A stretch of 64,000 nucleotides of DNA. It comes from Pelecanus crispus (lineage: Eukaryota > Chordata > Aves > Pelecaniformes > Pelecanidae). Positions 14,359-27,252 of the stretch are shown piece by piece (position 1 is the stretch's first letter; each line of letters begins with the position of its first letter). The position numbers were made by a program, and so were the translations under genes. Where the stretch lies: positions 2,301,501 through 2,365,500 of the forward strand of contig NC_134645.1 in NCBI RefSeq assembly GCF_030463565.1, read 5' to 3'. Under the pieces are notes generated by a model. The model ran no database searches and was not told the origin of the DNA. It worked only from the letters and a program-made list of their open reading frames with translations.

Positions 14359-17300
14359 TTAAAATCCTGGATCCCAGGAAGTTGTCTGCTGAACTTCTTT
14401 TTCTTCATAACAGATAATTTCATCTCCAATATTGAATTCTACATGCTTGTCCAAACTCAATCCACAATCCATACCCGTTTTTATTACCTGGACATCATCT
14501 TTATGATGCTTCAGTGACGATAAAGAGCCTACAAAGAGAAAGTCCGTCAAAGAAAGAGAGCCCACTAACTGATATCAGAGCATAGAAGTGCTTGGGTTTG
14601 CCACTCTTAATGTTTCACCTTGCAGCTACAAAATGAAAGCAAGAAAACATAGGGATTGTGAGTGCTTGCAGCTAATCAAAGTGAGACAGCAGTCCTTTCC
14701 AGCAGGTAAATCCTGTGATGCTGCTGCTTTTCTACCAGAGTTGGTTAGAAAAAGGACTGGATAACAGTACAGTGACATTTTGCAGCTTTTCTCTAGTAGG
14801 AGCAACTCTAAATAGCATATGGGATTGCCCTACCCTGAGCTGCATACATTTTGTGCTAACTTCAGAGGGAACTAGCAGTGTCTAATACCAAACGCAAACA
14901 CGTGGTTTTATGGTAATTACACTTACCTTTCCAAATAACGTCCCCGTTACGGAGTAACTTAAAACTCATTTTTTTGTCTAGCAGCCCCTTCTGTACTCTG
15001 CATCCAGCTACTGGAATTTTGTTTTTTCCTACTGTTACAGAGAAGATGTTGAGAACAGAAGCTTCCCCTAAAAGAAAAAAGTAAAGTTGGATGAAGTACA
15101 CAAGAATAACAAACTGGCAGTAAGTAGAAGCTATGCTCTTCTACTTACCAAGCTTTATAACAAAACAGGAAAGCAGCTACAGAGGAATAAAAAAATATTT
15201 GATACAATAGGAACACTTCATTGGAGAATAAACTTCAGGCCGTGTTGCAAAGCAAAAATTTAACAGTCAGTGAAAACTCACCTATTGTATTCTCCACCAC
15301 AGATGGGGGTAGTCTGCTATTTAGCTCATCTTTCAAGTCTTCAATAAGTTTGTAGATGATACTGTGAAGTTTAATTTTTATTCCCTTTTTAGCAGCCAGC
15401 TGTTTAATACTTTCATTGGCTTTCACACTGAATCCAAATACAACACCTGAGAAATAAAACAATTGCCAAGTGATGACTACAAGAGATCACTCTTTAAACA
15501 GCAAGTGAAAGTGCTTGCTGTGTCCATTCTGTGATGCTGAACTTGCAGCACAGGTTAGAATTAGCAGTCAGCAAAACAAGAAACAGCATTTTACCAGTGC
15601 TTCCCTTTTAAAGAGGGACTGTTTCCTTCTCCCACTATCGCACACTGACTACTGCTAACCTTGTATCAAATGGCCCAAAAAAGCCCTCATAGAAAGTCCC
15701 CTGATGACAGAACCGCAAGTATCAAAGCAGAAACTAACACTTACACAACTCACCAGAGCTTAGGTATGGGGACAAGGACCTCCCCATTTTGGGGCTGGAA
15801 AGCCAGCTTGGTTGTCCAAATTAAGCTGGAAGCGAACTCTCATCCACCTGTGGACTATGGCAGGTCCCATGGCCCCACACCCTCTACAGCGGGTGAGAAT
15901 TACGGGGTACGAACAGGGTCTTTCCAATTACCTCCCTGAGCAAAAGGAAATTCTTTGGTAACCTGCTTTCCTAGCTTTGCCCTGTTTGAGCATCATAAAG
16001 CAACCTGAGTGAAGAGTCAGAGTTTAACCTTAACGATTCAACTACTGGCAACAGCTTGTCAGGACTCCTTCCACTTTCATGGAAGACTTCCCTGCCTGCA
16101 CTACTGTTTGGTGTTAAAGGAAACATTTTTAAGATACGTACAAGTTTACCTTATTGATGCTGCTAATTGTTACTGAGAAAACAAAACCAGAACGAGACCT
16201 ACCCATTTCAATAGAGTTTGTATTAATTGTAAGTTGATTTTTAAACAGGCACTCACCATTAAATGATTCAGCGAGGCTTATATCAGTTTCACTGATATCT
16301 CCCATTCCAAAATGAATGATATCCAATTTACATTCATCGTCAGCATCGTAGCTGTCCAGAATGTTCAGAATAGCCTCAACAGATCCATCCACATCACCTG
16401 TGTGTATAAATGGAAGTACTGCTGACTTTGTAGACAAAGAAACACTGAGGTAGAACTAAGGGAACGACAACTCCACGCTATGCAACATAAAGTCTTTTGA
16501 CATCTATAATTCTTAACATACTACTGAAAATACAGTAAAACACATCTAGCAAGTCTATTAACTCCAAAAATGAACTGAATAAATGCAATAGGATCAGAGG
16601 CTCCACATCTGCTGTCATTTTCAGGTCAAGTTTACAGTTTTTCAGCTACTACTGTCACTGTTTGCGTATCACTAAATGTGAGGTCAAACCAAGTTCCTCC
16701 CGTCTCATATAGGTTTTACTCAGGAGTTCCTGGGTAAGGGGGTCGGGCTCATAAATTTTCTTGTTGCTCTGGCCCTGCTGGAAGCGCATCCTTTGGACCA
16801 CTGGATGTTTTCTGATGCCCCTCCCCTTACTGAGAGAAGTTCAATAATCTGTTCAGTTTTAAACTGATCAAACTTCTGGTAACAGAAATTTTGTTCATAG
16901 TTTAGGGCTATGCTTCAGACTGAGCATTTGAGAAGCACAGAAACAATGGAGCAGTAAACAGAACAGGACAGCACCTTTAACAATTACCGACAGCACGTTT
17001 TTGTCCACCTCTGTTCTCTCTCTAGGCTTTGAAAACATGAGATGCTTATTGGCCTTGTACAGCACCGCCTTCCTCTGCCTCCAGGTCAGATGGGCTAGCT
17101 TCTGTTGCTTCTTCTCATATTCCATCCTGTGTTCCTTTTGCTTCGCTTCAATAACTTCCACATCCCTTTTCATCCTCTCCTGTTGTTCAACATAAGTTCT
17201 CCAAGCCACAACTTCATGCGCCCTTTGCTGAGCAGGAAGAGACAGAAACATTACCTTTCAAAGCACTGCATCAGAAAGCTCCACATGAATGCAGTTTCAT

Positions 17301-20300
17301 CCTTTTGCATCTTCTCTACAGGCTCACTCATTTTCTTTCACATTTAACAATAGGTTTTGCTGCCAGGATGGCAGAGAATGAACACAACAGCTTCCTCCCT
17401 GGGCTACGACAACATGACTCAAGGCCTGTTTTTAGGGTATCTCTGCATTGCAGAAGAGAATTACTGCTCGTTCTTTCATGTGGTATTTGTCCAGCTCTCA
17501 CCACACCTATTTCAAGCTGTATTTTATGCATATTCTTTTGTCAGAAACTAGTTCTCTCATTCTAAAATTAAAACACTGCTACCATTAAGTGCTGGACGGT
17601 TCTCCAGGTAGGGTAATAGTGTGATCACACAGAAGAGAAAAGTCTTCTGTGCTTTTAGAAAGGGAACACGTTAGAACATAGCCCCCGCAGAAGCCATGCA
17701 GGGCTGCGGTCATTGCAAACAAAGCGTGGAGGAAGGCAGGATGAGCGTGAGAAGCAAAAGCATGAACCAAAGGTGACTCATCTTTAATTCCAGAGGCAGC
17801 CTGCTTTCTTCATGTGACTGCAAAGCAGGCTGATCTGGATGCATGGAGATGAGGAGAGGACAGTCCAGCAGGGAGAGGTGGGGGCAGTGGAAAAGCAAGA
17901 GGCAGCACGCAAACCCTCATTCCTCTTACAGAACACCTAGCTCAGGTCTCTCAATACCTGTGCTCAGCCTTTGTCTTTCATCAGATTATCTGGGTTATTT
18001 AGAATGAAAGCTGTCACTTATTTTTTACTCAACTCCTTCCCATCCACCTTACTGCAGTGTAAGTTTTCCATTAAACGGTTCTTTCTGTACCTCAGATTCT
18101 ACTTCAAGGATTTCGTCTCCTGCCGAAGGGACTTCCTTCCAGCCCATGATTTCCACCGGGATGCCAGGAGAGGCTGCATCTACAGCTTTGCCATTCTCAT
18201 CAAACATGAAACGCACTTTTGCCCAGGTCTTCCCTGCAACCAGAACACAGCCTTTTCTCAGAGTTCCTCTTTGGATGATGGCTGTGGTAACTGGACTAGT
18301 GAAGAGCAGGGGAGAAAAATAACAGACAGAATTAAAGTGACTCTTCTCCCCGTTTTCACCATTAGCGTAGGGAAGCGAACACAAAACAGAACGTACTTGT
18401 GATCGATCACAGGCAGAATATTCCTGTGACACATTTTATTAGAGCGCTAATAAAAGTTTAAAGTGACTTGCAAAAAGCCCAAAACCTGTACTGTACTCTT
18501 TTCATTTCTGCAGATGAATACAAAATTTGGCATTTGTGAAATCAGCAGCAGACTGATTTTACACATTAAGTGATCCCCCCACCAAAAAAAAACCCCAACC
18601 CAAACTCCAACAACTTTCTAGAATTCAGTTCATTTCTAAAAAGGGCAGAACACACCTTGTTTAGAGAACCTGTGAAAGCACTAAGATATTTAAGAGTAAA
18701 ATGTCATGTTACACACAATTCACCAAAAATTGCATATGCATTATGACTGTTAACTTCATCATTCCTACTTTTTAACGACACTTTAAAAAATACATCTGTT
18801 CTAGCATTTTAAAACTATTTTCCTGTGCTTACAGGATTTCCTTTCAGTCATACGATGAATTTTGTCCTATCGGTTTGTAACTTCCTTTTCTGGCTCTCAT
18901 GCTGTAGAATAACATTTCAAGGCTTTAGTTACAAACACTGCAAAGAAACTGTTACAGTTTATCTAACAACAACAACAAAAAGTTCCATGCTAAACGTAAA
19001 TATTGAGGTACAACCCACCTGAACAGTATCTCTGCATTGTTACAAATGGCTTCATTAAAGCTGTAAAGGCAGCAGATTACTTACCCTTTCCCTTTGTCTT
19101 TGCGAGACTCAATTACAGTCCCCTCTACCAGCCCCGTGGAATCCGCCTTCAGTTCTAACATCTCTGCTAAAGCAACAGTTGCTTCTGCTAAAACCATGAG
19201 GTTTTCACCCTGTATAAAACCAAACACACACAAAATATAAAGGATAAAGGAAGTGCCAAGCGCCCAATTAAAGTGAGAGCAGAAGTTGAAATCTTAGCGC
19301 CAAATTCCCCCATTTAATTCCAAACTTCTAACAATGCAATACAGCCCAACAGCACAGACGCCTTTGCCTTCACGGTAAGATGGCATTAAAGTAATGAACT
19401 ATTCAGACCGTTGTACTGCTGGTCCAGAAGGTACGAAACATTAGGAAGCACAGCTTCCTTCTCTGTTCATAGCATCCGGGTTACAAACACAGAAAAACAC
19501 CTTGCAATATTCTGCTACAAGTATATTAGGAATGCAAATAAAAAAAAAACAACCCAAAACACACACAAACCAAAACCCACCCCAACTACCCCCCCAAATA
19601 AAACCCAACAAACAAAACACCTAAACAGCCAAATTGAAACTTGATGACATCTGCCATGCAGTCAAGACTCCAAGACATCAAAGAGACAGACCTGTTGGTC
19701 TGTTTTCTTCTTTTTCCTCTGTTCTATTTACATTTTATTTTTGAGAACAGATACAATGAGCTAGCTGTCAGTCAGCAGATCCAGATCTACAGGAATTAGG
19801 ACAACAACATGTGCTACGGAGGTGAATGGAGAAGCCATTTTTATGTATGCCTATTTTTAGGTGTAAGGGCATGACGTCAAAAGGTCTCGAACTTGCTTGA
19901 AATTTTAGAAAATGACTTGGGATGCATTTAGAAAGATAGCGATAAACCTAAGACACTGCTGCATCGGTTTAGACAAAGCAGCTTTGGCCACCACAAAACT
20001 AAGAGAACTCAAGTTCAGATTTTAGTTCAATTTTTAGCTATCAGTTGTTTGCAAGGATAAGATGGTAAATCTTGTAAGACCACTAGAAAACTGTGTTCCT
20101 GCAATTATGCATCTGTTATGAAAATATTTATTTACCCTCGTTTGAATTTCTCCCTTCATGCATAGCATTATCACCAACCTTGATTTTGCACTAATTTCAT
20201 ACAATGAGCAAACGGGTTTTAGGATGAACCTGAAAAATATCCGCCAAATTTCCGGAAGAAAAATGAGATATTATGTCTCACTGAAGGTCTGAGCCTCAAA

Positions 20301-23300
20301 ATACGATAGGAGCACATTTCAAATAATTCTGGTGAGAGCCAGCAGCACTTAGCTCACGGTAAGGGGTCAAATACCAGGAAGACAGCACTTATTTTCCAGC
20401 TGCCAAATAAAAATGCAGCCGTATGCACGTACTGGACACCCATGAACACCATCACTTTTTCCACCAAAACTTTACCTTGAGCGCAGAAATATTTACAGCT
20501 TGAACATCACCTCCAAACTCTTCACAGACCACATCGTGAGCCAGCAGTTCCTTCTTTACTCTTTCAGGATCAGCTTCAGGTTTGTCACATTTATTAATGG
20601 CGAGGATAAGAGGAACTAAAAAGAGAGAAAAAAACAAACTCGTTACCAACCTAAGCAAAACTTGCTGCTACGAGCACAACTGCAATAAAAGGTTAAAGCA
20701 GGTTATGACCACCTAGAACAAATCACCTCACTTGGCGCCTATTCCTGAGCCGCCACTGAGATCTGAGCTACCACAAGTAAGCCAGAGGAGTTATCCTAGC
20801 AGGGAAGGGGAAAATACCCCAGCAACCCCACCACCACCACCCTACGAGGGCTTTTTTCACAAACCTGCAAGTCCTGCAAAAATATTAGTATTTTACTATG
20901 TTTATGTGTTACTGCAACATTCAGGGTATTTTCAAACACCTTCCCAGGGGAGAAGGAACGGGACTACGACAGTTACTTCCCAAGTTCTGTGGATTCCAAT
21001 TCAAGGAGTTACTTTTGAGAGGTGAGCAAACGTTTGCGAAGCGCTCATTATTTGAGCTGCATAATAATGCATGTCATCTTGTATATTAACTTTGTGTACT
21101 GGGCTTGCCGCTCACTTCCAAATGTGATATTAACAAGTTAAACACCATACCTCCTGCATTTTTAGCATGTTGAATAGATTCTATAGTTTGTTCCATCACT
21201 CCATCTTCCGCCGCTACAACCAGTATGACGATGTCAGTAACATGGGTACCTCTTGCTCGCATGGCTGAAAAAGCTGCATGTCCAGGAGTATCAAGAAAAG
21301 TTATCTTTTCCCCAGAAGGCAAATGCACTGTGAACAAATGTATACGGTACTTTTTAAAATCGGCATTTCACATAGTTTTATTTGACCTACTGTAAATCAA
21401 GCATCGCTCCTTTGAGAACTTTTTAAATAATGATGACATATTTTAGGCAGACAGGTAACTGTTGGCATGGAGGTCAAAGGTGCTTTTAATTCCTCAGGAA
21501 AGAAAGAGTGTCCTGGGATCGTTCATAATCCAGAAGAGTCTAAATATAATTTCAACTGCGCAGACAATCCACTTTGAAGTCCCACCCACGTATTTATGAC
21601 AGTTATCACAAGTTATGATTTCCTTTTTCACTGCTTACATATAAACTGTTTATGTTGCAATGTTTTTCCCCAATGAACTGGCAGCAAGTCAGCCCATTAC
21701 GTAAGACGGAGAGTAAACCGTTTCATACGCGTGTGCACGTACACTTGAATCGTACCAAGAAAAGCACCAATGTGTTGTGTAATGCCTCCTGCTTCCATTG
21801 ATGCCACTTGAGTTTTCCGTAGACTGTCAAGTAAGGTTGTTTTCCCATGATCAACATGGCCCAATATAGTAACAACCGGGGGCCGTGGGGTTAGTACTGC
21901 CGGGTCTGCGGGAGGCCTACAATCAAATAAAAAACGTGTTTTGTAAATACCAAAAAAGTTCATTAAGCGACACTCACGCCCACTATGGCTAACGAAGAGC
22001 CGTTTACCAGAACTCAGTGATGAACAGGTGAGCCTAGCTTCTCGCCACTGTGATCACAAATCTTAGCTACACCACAGTTAGCCCTCTCAGTACTCAGTCT
22101 TACTGCTGCATCAATTAATACAGCAATTCAGTATATCAAAGAAGAATTGGCTTTTCTTCAGAAAATGGCACAGAAAAAGCTCACCTAAACCAAATCAAAT
22201 CCAAGTATCAGTTTTATGGCCAAAGAAATCAAAATAGTACACTTTACCTTTTAAATATTATCAGGTTGTGACTGTATCAGGTATTATCAACATACCACCA
22301 GAACAAAGAAAATACAGTACATGAAAAACACTTGCAGAAACAAATAGGATAAAAAGATAAGAGCCAAAAAGAACAGTCCACAACTTGCCTTTTCACAGCA
22401 TCTGTGTTTTCTCTTTCTTTTTCCTCTTTCAGTTTTGCTGATTTATACTTCATTCCTGATTTTTTAACAACTAACTTGATTATATCTTCGTGTAAGATGG
22501 AATATGGTTCTAGTGAATGAAGGTCAAGGTCTGTGTATAGCAGCGCTTCATAAATATGATCTGTAGAAAAGATAAAGACATTTAACAATTACATCCACAA
22601 AAACACGTGGGACAAAAAAAACCAAACCCAAAACACTTCATACAGTTTAAGACTTTTTCACTAGTAGTTTATATGGTGCTAATAAGTTTCATTCACAAAG
22701 CATTCTTCCTTTAGATTTATCTAAAAGTTCCTGTTATGCTACATACTTGCAGAGAACTTGATTCAGAAAGATGTACCAAAAATAAGTGCCTCATTACAAT
22801 CTTATCTTTCACTCAAATTTTCATAGCTCCCTTTTCCATTAACCCCTAAGAAGAAAACACCTGAAACTCATCTAAACCAAAAAGCAAAGGTGCAAATCTG
22901 CTTCTCTCATTGCTGAGAGGGAAGTTTGCCAGAAGAAGCACCCAGCTGGATAAAAAGAGATTGGAGATTGATAGAATACAAGTATGGAATTATTTTGAAT
23001 GTCAACAATCAAAACGTGCTAATAACCCCCCTAAAACATCACTAAAACGGGTCAAGCTGAGCCACAATACAACCAGGAATGGCTCATGGGGTTAAAAGAG
23101 CAAGCCTGTTCCTGTAACCCAGTTGTTAGGGCAGTCACCTAAAGAGGGGAGTGTTTCCAGACAAGTCCTGCCCGCTCCCAGTTAATGAAATGACTGTTTT
23201 AATGAAATACATATTGCTCCCAAATCCAAGATCCCTGCTCCCGGGGTTGGATTACGGGCTGAAGCTCTTTTTGCCTTCTCCCTATAGTCATGAATTCTTT

Positions 23301-24523
23301 AATCGCAGGGGTCCAGCTTTGACAAACCAGGGTGCAACGCCTTCCCTTCCAGAATAATTCAGCACTTAGGAAACACAGTCATAAAGAACAGCCTGCATGG
23401 ATCCGAAGCCTTTCTGCTGGAGATGGAAGAGAGTCCTGGTTTCTTCCCATGAAAATGTCTTGCCTGGTAATTTGGCTAGCCCAACTTTTTTTCTCTTTAG
23501 TCTGCCATTGTGTCTACCAGCATTTCCTTTGGTATGGATACAATCTACCTGGCTAAGGGAGGGATTTAGCAACCACTAACGCACACCATCGTAGACATCT
23601 TTGCCTTTACCACTCATGAAAGTAGCATGATAGATTTTAACTGTTGTGTTTCATTCAATCTCAAGCAACAGAGCAGGCTCTCACCTATGTCTTTACCCAT
23701 AGCTCGTGCAAGTTCCTCAACAGTCATCTTCTGCCTTATCTCCACTTCACCTTTTGTCAGCGGTATCTTCTTTTTCTTCTTTTTTGCCTCCTACATGGAA
23801 TTAGACACGTATATAGGAACACATAGCTGGCATAAACCAAGAAATAATAAAAACAATATTAAAAAGACAATGGTCTCAAGCCATATGATGTCAACGCATC
23901 TTTTTTACTACAATACTAATGAATTACAATAAATGAATGACTTAACACATCATACTGAATATTTAAACTGTACAGCATACTACACTTAATGTTTTTTCAA
24001 TTTTTCAAAACAAGGAAAAAAATCAACAAAGTAATTTTCATTTTTCTTTGCAATAATTTCCTCCTGCCCCTGCAAGAATCATGATGCTGCCAGTATAAGC
24101 ACTTTAAGTCAATATTTGAGAGGGAGTCACAATACAGTCATAACTTAAGTACTTTTTGTCTTATAAATTTATAGCAACTTCTCTATATTCGTTGCTAAAG
24201 CTCTTTTTCTTGGTAATTAAAATGCTCAAACTGAGCTCTTGTACTTTGAAATTTCACATAAAACCAGAGATTATTGGATTTTGTTAATTACCTCCTTTGT
24301 AGCTAGATGTCTGTGTTGCGATAAGGCAACACTGATTAATTTGTCTTTTTGCCAGAACTGCGGATACAGAAGAAGAGACGACACAGGATGTGCAGATGAC
24401 TGCACAGGCTTCCATTGTGCTCTGTAAACTTTTCTGTAGGAGAGAGTACGCAGCTGCCGGCAAGCACCACGTAACTGGACCAGGTTTTCAAACTTTAGGA
24501 TCAACCCTCGATTCATTTCCTCA
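14359..24523 (-). CDS. MTIF2: MTIF2, mitochondrial translation initiation factor IF-2
   Basis: This is a GTPase that brings fMet-tRNA to the mitochondrial small ribosomal subunit. Coding exons in order: 24523-24292 (ATG 24516), 23790-23685, 22560-22389, 21916-21756, 21327-21151, 20615-20476, 19209-19085, 18295-18091, 17227-16975, 16397-16257, 15446-15282, 15067-14927 and 14528-14359 (stop). They sum to 2181 nt, 726 aa; human is 727, and all phases close. The N-terminus is basic and lacks acids, as in a mitochondrial presequence. GTPase motifs: G1 GHVDHGKTT 187-195, G3 DTPGH 234-238, G4 NKCD 288-291, G5 SAL 324-326. Exon 17227-16975 (about residues 438-522) holds the charged insert that replaces IF1 in vertebrate mtIF2. 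The C-terminal domain ends TSWDPGF as in human. The intron at 22388-21917 has a GC donor; all others are GT-AG. The acceptor at 24524 shows that a 5' UTR exon lies upstream. Confidence 0.97.
18541..18605. other. A/C-rich low-complexity stretch
   Basis: Runs of C and A (GATCCCCCCACC then A9 then CCCC) in an MTIF2 intron. No gene or repeat family was recognised here. Confidence 0.4.
19542..19625. repeat. A/C-rich low-complexity stretch
   Basis: An A9 run is followed by about 75 bases made almost only of A and C, including ACACACAC and CCCCCCC. It lies in the MTIF2 intron upstream of the 19209-19085 exon. Confidence 0.7.
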
Positions 24524-25579
24524 CTGAAAATACAAAGGGCACATTGAAATCAGTCTCAAAGCTGAAAGATACTCTTTTGTGTGATAATACGGACAGGAAC
24601 AGAAGGCACAAATGTTATGTTTCAAAATGGGCTTTTTAATGCTGAAAAAAGTTGAACTATTTAGTAACTGTTCCAGTTCTTCAGTTTCCTTAAGTGCTTC
24701 ACCTTTCTCCACTATCCCATTGCAGACACACAAATCTACTAATATCGCCATGGCTTGCAAATCTTTCACCTATCTCAGCTGATCTTTAATATAAAATATT
24801 AAATATTTATATATAAATATAATTATTAAAAAAAAGTAAAATCCCCGTTTCAGGTTCTTTGACACTACCTAGAAAAAGGGCACATTTGCACTCCTCGTGC
24901 TATACTGATAAAAGTTATCCAGGTGCAACGTATCTCTCTAAGCCAGTAAAACACATTTGCACAACACCGCTTACATGAGCATACCCCACCACTAAGAGAC
25001 TGCAGCACTGGAGTAACACCAGTGCTGTCACATGGACAGAGGAGGCATTTGAGGCTAAGCCCTGGCTTAGCAATCAAGCTTTCCACAATGCTTCTGTCAG
25101 ATCATCCCACATCTTGTTTTAACCATCTTAACTTTGGGTTGAGTCATTTTGCTAATTATCCTGTACAAGAGTCTCCTATTCGAACTTCTCCTCTTGTTCA
25201 GAGTTTCCTATTTTGTCTTTCTGCTCAGTGACGCTGCTCTCTCTACCTTCTATGTCTTCTCTCAAAGGTGGCTTTGTACCATCTTCCAAGCAGCTCCAAA
25301 TGACTGAAATGCTATCAGTTCCTCCCAGAATGGCTGCGGCCCCTTTAAAAACTCTCTTGTATCCGGATACCTGCAGGAAGTGAGCAGATGACAAACTAAC
25401 CAACCAAAAACAACTAGTTGGTTTTTTTTTCCCCCCCCTAAAGAGAACTTTAAAGGGGCAGAAGCTGTAAAACCGAGGAAGCCCCAGGAGCTACCACACA
25501 CCGAAAACTAACATAAGGGCAAGGCGAGGCTGGGCAAGCTCCCAGAGGAGAAATTGCTAACTGCAAAGAAACCACTGCT

Positions 25580-26180
25580 GCCTCTCGGGGCCCGTGGGTC
25601 ACCAGCGGCGGGGACAGGCGCACCCCCCCAGCTCGTACTGCTCTTACGCTCATCGCTTGGGCGCGTACTGCAGAGAAGCCATCAGGCTACACAGGCCTTT
25701 CGCCTAACAAACCGCCTTCACCCCCCGGGAGGCGGAAGGCGGGGGGCCACGGACGCCGAGAGCTGCCTCACAAACAGCCTCCCCCTGCTGCGAGCGGGAC
25801 CACACCGCAACGCCGCGCCCTGCGAGCCCGCCAAGCTCCCGGCACCTGACAGCCGCAGCCCTCCCCGCGGCCGCACCCCCCCAACACGCCCTTCCCTCGC
25901 TGCTCCCCGCCCCGAGACAGCGCTGGCCATCGCGGACGGGACCGGCCCGGGCCCGCCGCCCTGACGGGCCCTCTGAGGGAGCCCACCGCGCGCTCCCCCC
26001 CGCCCCTGCGTGCCTGGCGCCGGCCGCGCCGCTCTCTGCGCAGGCGCCGGCCGGGGGGGCGCGAGGGCACCGCGCCTGCGCAGTGGCCGGCGCGCGCGGC
26101 CCGCAACGGTCGGGGGCGGAGCCTCCCCTCACAGGAGGCGGGAACCGAGAGCCCCTCAGAGGGCGGAGGATCCGGCTTTT
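25580..26180 (-). promoter_or_regulatory. MTIF2 CpG-island promoter
   Basis: A dense CpG island precedes the first MTIF2 coding exon by about 1.1 kb. Two NRF1-like palindromic sites face each other: TGCGCAGGCGCC at 26037-26048 and GCGCCTGCGCAG at 26072-26083. NRF1 is a known activator of nuclear genes for mitochondrial proteins, so the sites suit this gene. A plausible donor for a non-coding exon 1 is GAGC|GTAAGA on minus near 25645, but this is a guess. No start of an oppositely oriented gene is visible. Confidence 0.65.
26037..26083. promoter_or_regulatory. Inverted pair of NRF1-like sites
   Basis: The 12-mers at 26037-26048 and 26072-26083 are near-perfect reverse complements. Each resembles the NRF1 consensus YGCGCAYGCGCR with one or two differences. 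Confidence 0.55.
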
Positions 26181-26228
26181 CCTGAGCTCTCTTGCCCTCG
26201 TCCTAGGGTTTTGGGGTTTTTTGTAAAT

Positions 26229-26279
26229 GTGTGTATATATATATATATATATACACATACATACATACACACACACACT
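26229..26279. repeat. (TA)n / (CA)n microsatellite
   Basis: A GTGTG start, about ten TA units, then CATACATACATA and five or six CA units. It lies just upstream of the MTIF2 promoter. Confidence 0.95.
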
Positions 26280-26428
26280 CTTAAATTTAGGGTTCTCCTG
26301 CCTACCGGGAGATAGTAGCTTTTCTCTGCAGTGTCCTCCCACCCACCTCCAATCCAAAGCTTTACCATGGCTGATTTTTTCTTAAGTTCTAATTTGGCAT
26401 CTCTGAAATAATATCACTTAGTAGACTG

Positions 26429-26443
26429 GGGGGGGGGGGGGGA
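26429..26443. repeat. Poly-G run (G15)
   Basis: Fifteen consecutive G on plus, upstream of a CR1 copy. Confidence 0.9.
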
Positions 26444-26493
26444 GAAAAAAATGTAAGAGGAAGCGCTGTAAGTGGTTTTTTAAAAATCCTTAA

Positions 26494-26527
26494 TGTTGCC
26501 TTGTTCATTCTGTTGCCTTGTTCATTC
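26494..26527. repeat. 17-bp tandem duplication
   Basis: TGTTGCCTTGTTCATTC occurs twice, back to back (26494-26510 and 26511-26527), just before the 5' edge of the CR1 copy. Confidence 0.9.
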
Positions 26528-26535
26528 CGTTCTGC

Positions 26536-27252
26536 CTGGCTGAAAAGGACCTGGGGGTGTTGGTAGACAGTGGCTGAACATGAGCCAGCAGTGTGCCCAG
26601 GTGGCCAAGAAGGCCAACAGCATCCTGGCTTGTGTCAGGAATGGTGTGGCCAGCAGGAGCAGGGAGGTGATTGTGCCCCTGTACTGGGCGCTGCTGAGGC
26701 CGCAGCTGGAATGCTGTGTCCAGTTTTGGGCCCCTCACTCCAAGAAGGACACTGGGGTGCTGGAGCGTGTCCAGGGAAGGGCAGCGGAGCTGGGGCAGGG
26801 TCTGGAGCACAGGGCTGGTGGGGAGCGGCTGAGGGAGCTGGGGGTGTTCAGCCTGGAGAAGAGGAGGCTGAGGGGAGACCTGATCGCTCTCTACAACTCC
26901 CTGAAAGGAGGGTGTAGTGAGGTGGGTGTTGGGCTCTTCTCCCAAGTAGTTAGTGATAGGACGAGAGGAAATGGCCTCAAGCTGCGCCAGGGGAGGTTTA
27001 GGTTGGAAATTAGGAAAAATTTCTTTACAGAAAGGGTTGTCAAGCATTGGAACAGGCTGCCCAGAGAGGTGGGGGAGTCCCCATCCCTGGAAGCGTTCAA
27101 AAAAACGGGCAGATGTGGCACTTTGGGACATGGTTTAGTCTAGTCTACCCTTGATTGGCTTAGTGTGGACTTGGTAGTGTGGGTTAATGGTTGGACTGGA
27201 TGATCTTAAAGGGCTTTTCCAACCTAAACAATTCCATGATTCTATGATTCTA
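26536..27252 (+). mobile_element. CR1 LINE, 5'-truncated, plus strand
   Basis: This is the longest CR1 copy here, about 717 bp. A 187-codon open frame at 26580-27143 encodes the ORF2 C-terminal segment ([54 protein letters not shown]). The 3' tail AATTCCATGATTCTATGATTCT ends near 27252. The open frame and clear tail suggest a fairly young copy, but the 5' part including the catalytic core is absent. It is intergenic, between MTIF2 and PRORSD1. Confidence 0.93.

Noticed and set aside
26205-26222. Telomere-like TAGGGTTTTGGGGTTTT
   Set aside because: A single imperfect stretch, not a TTAGGG array.
26505-27131. 208-codon open frame on minus
   Set aside because: Antisense shadow of the CR1 ORF2 segment on plus.
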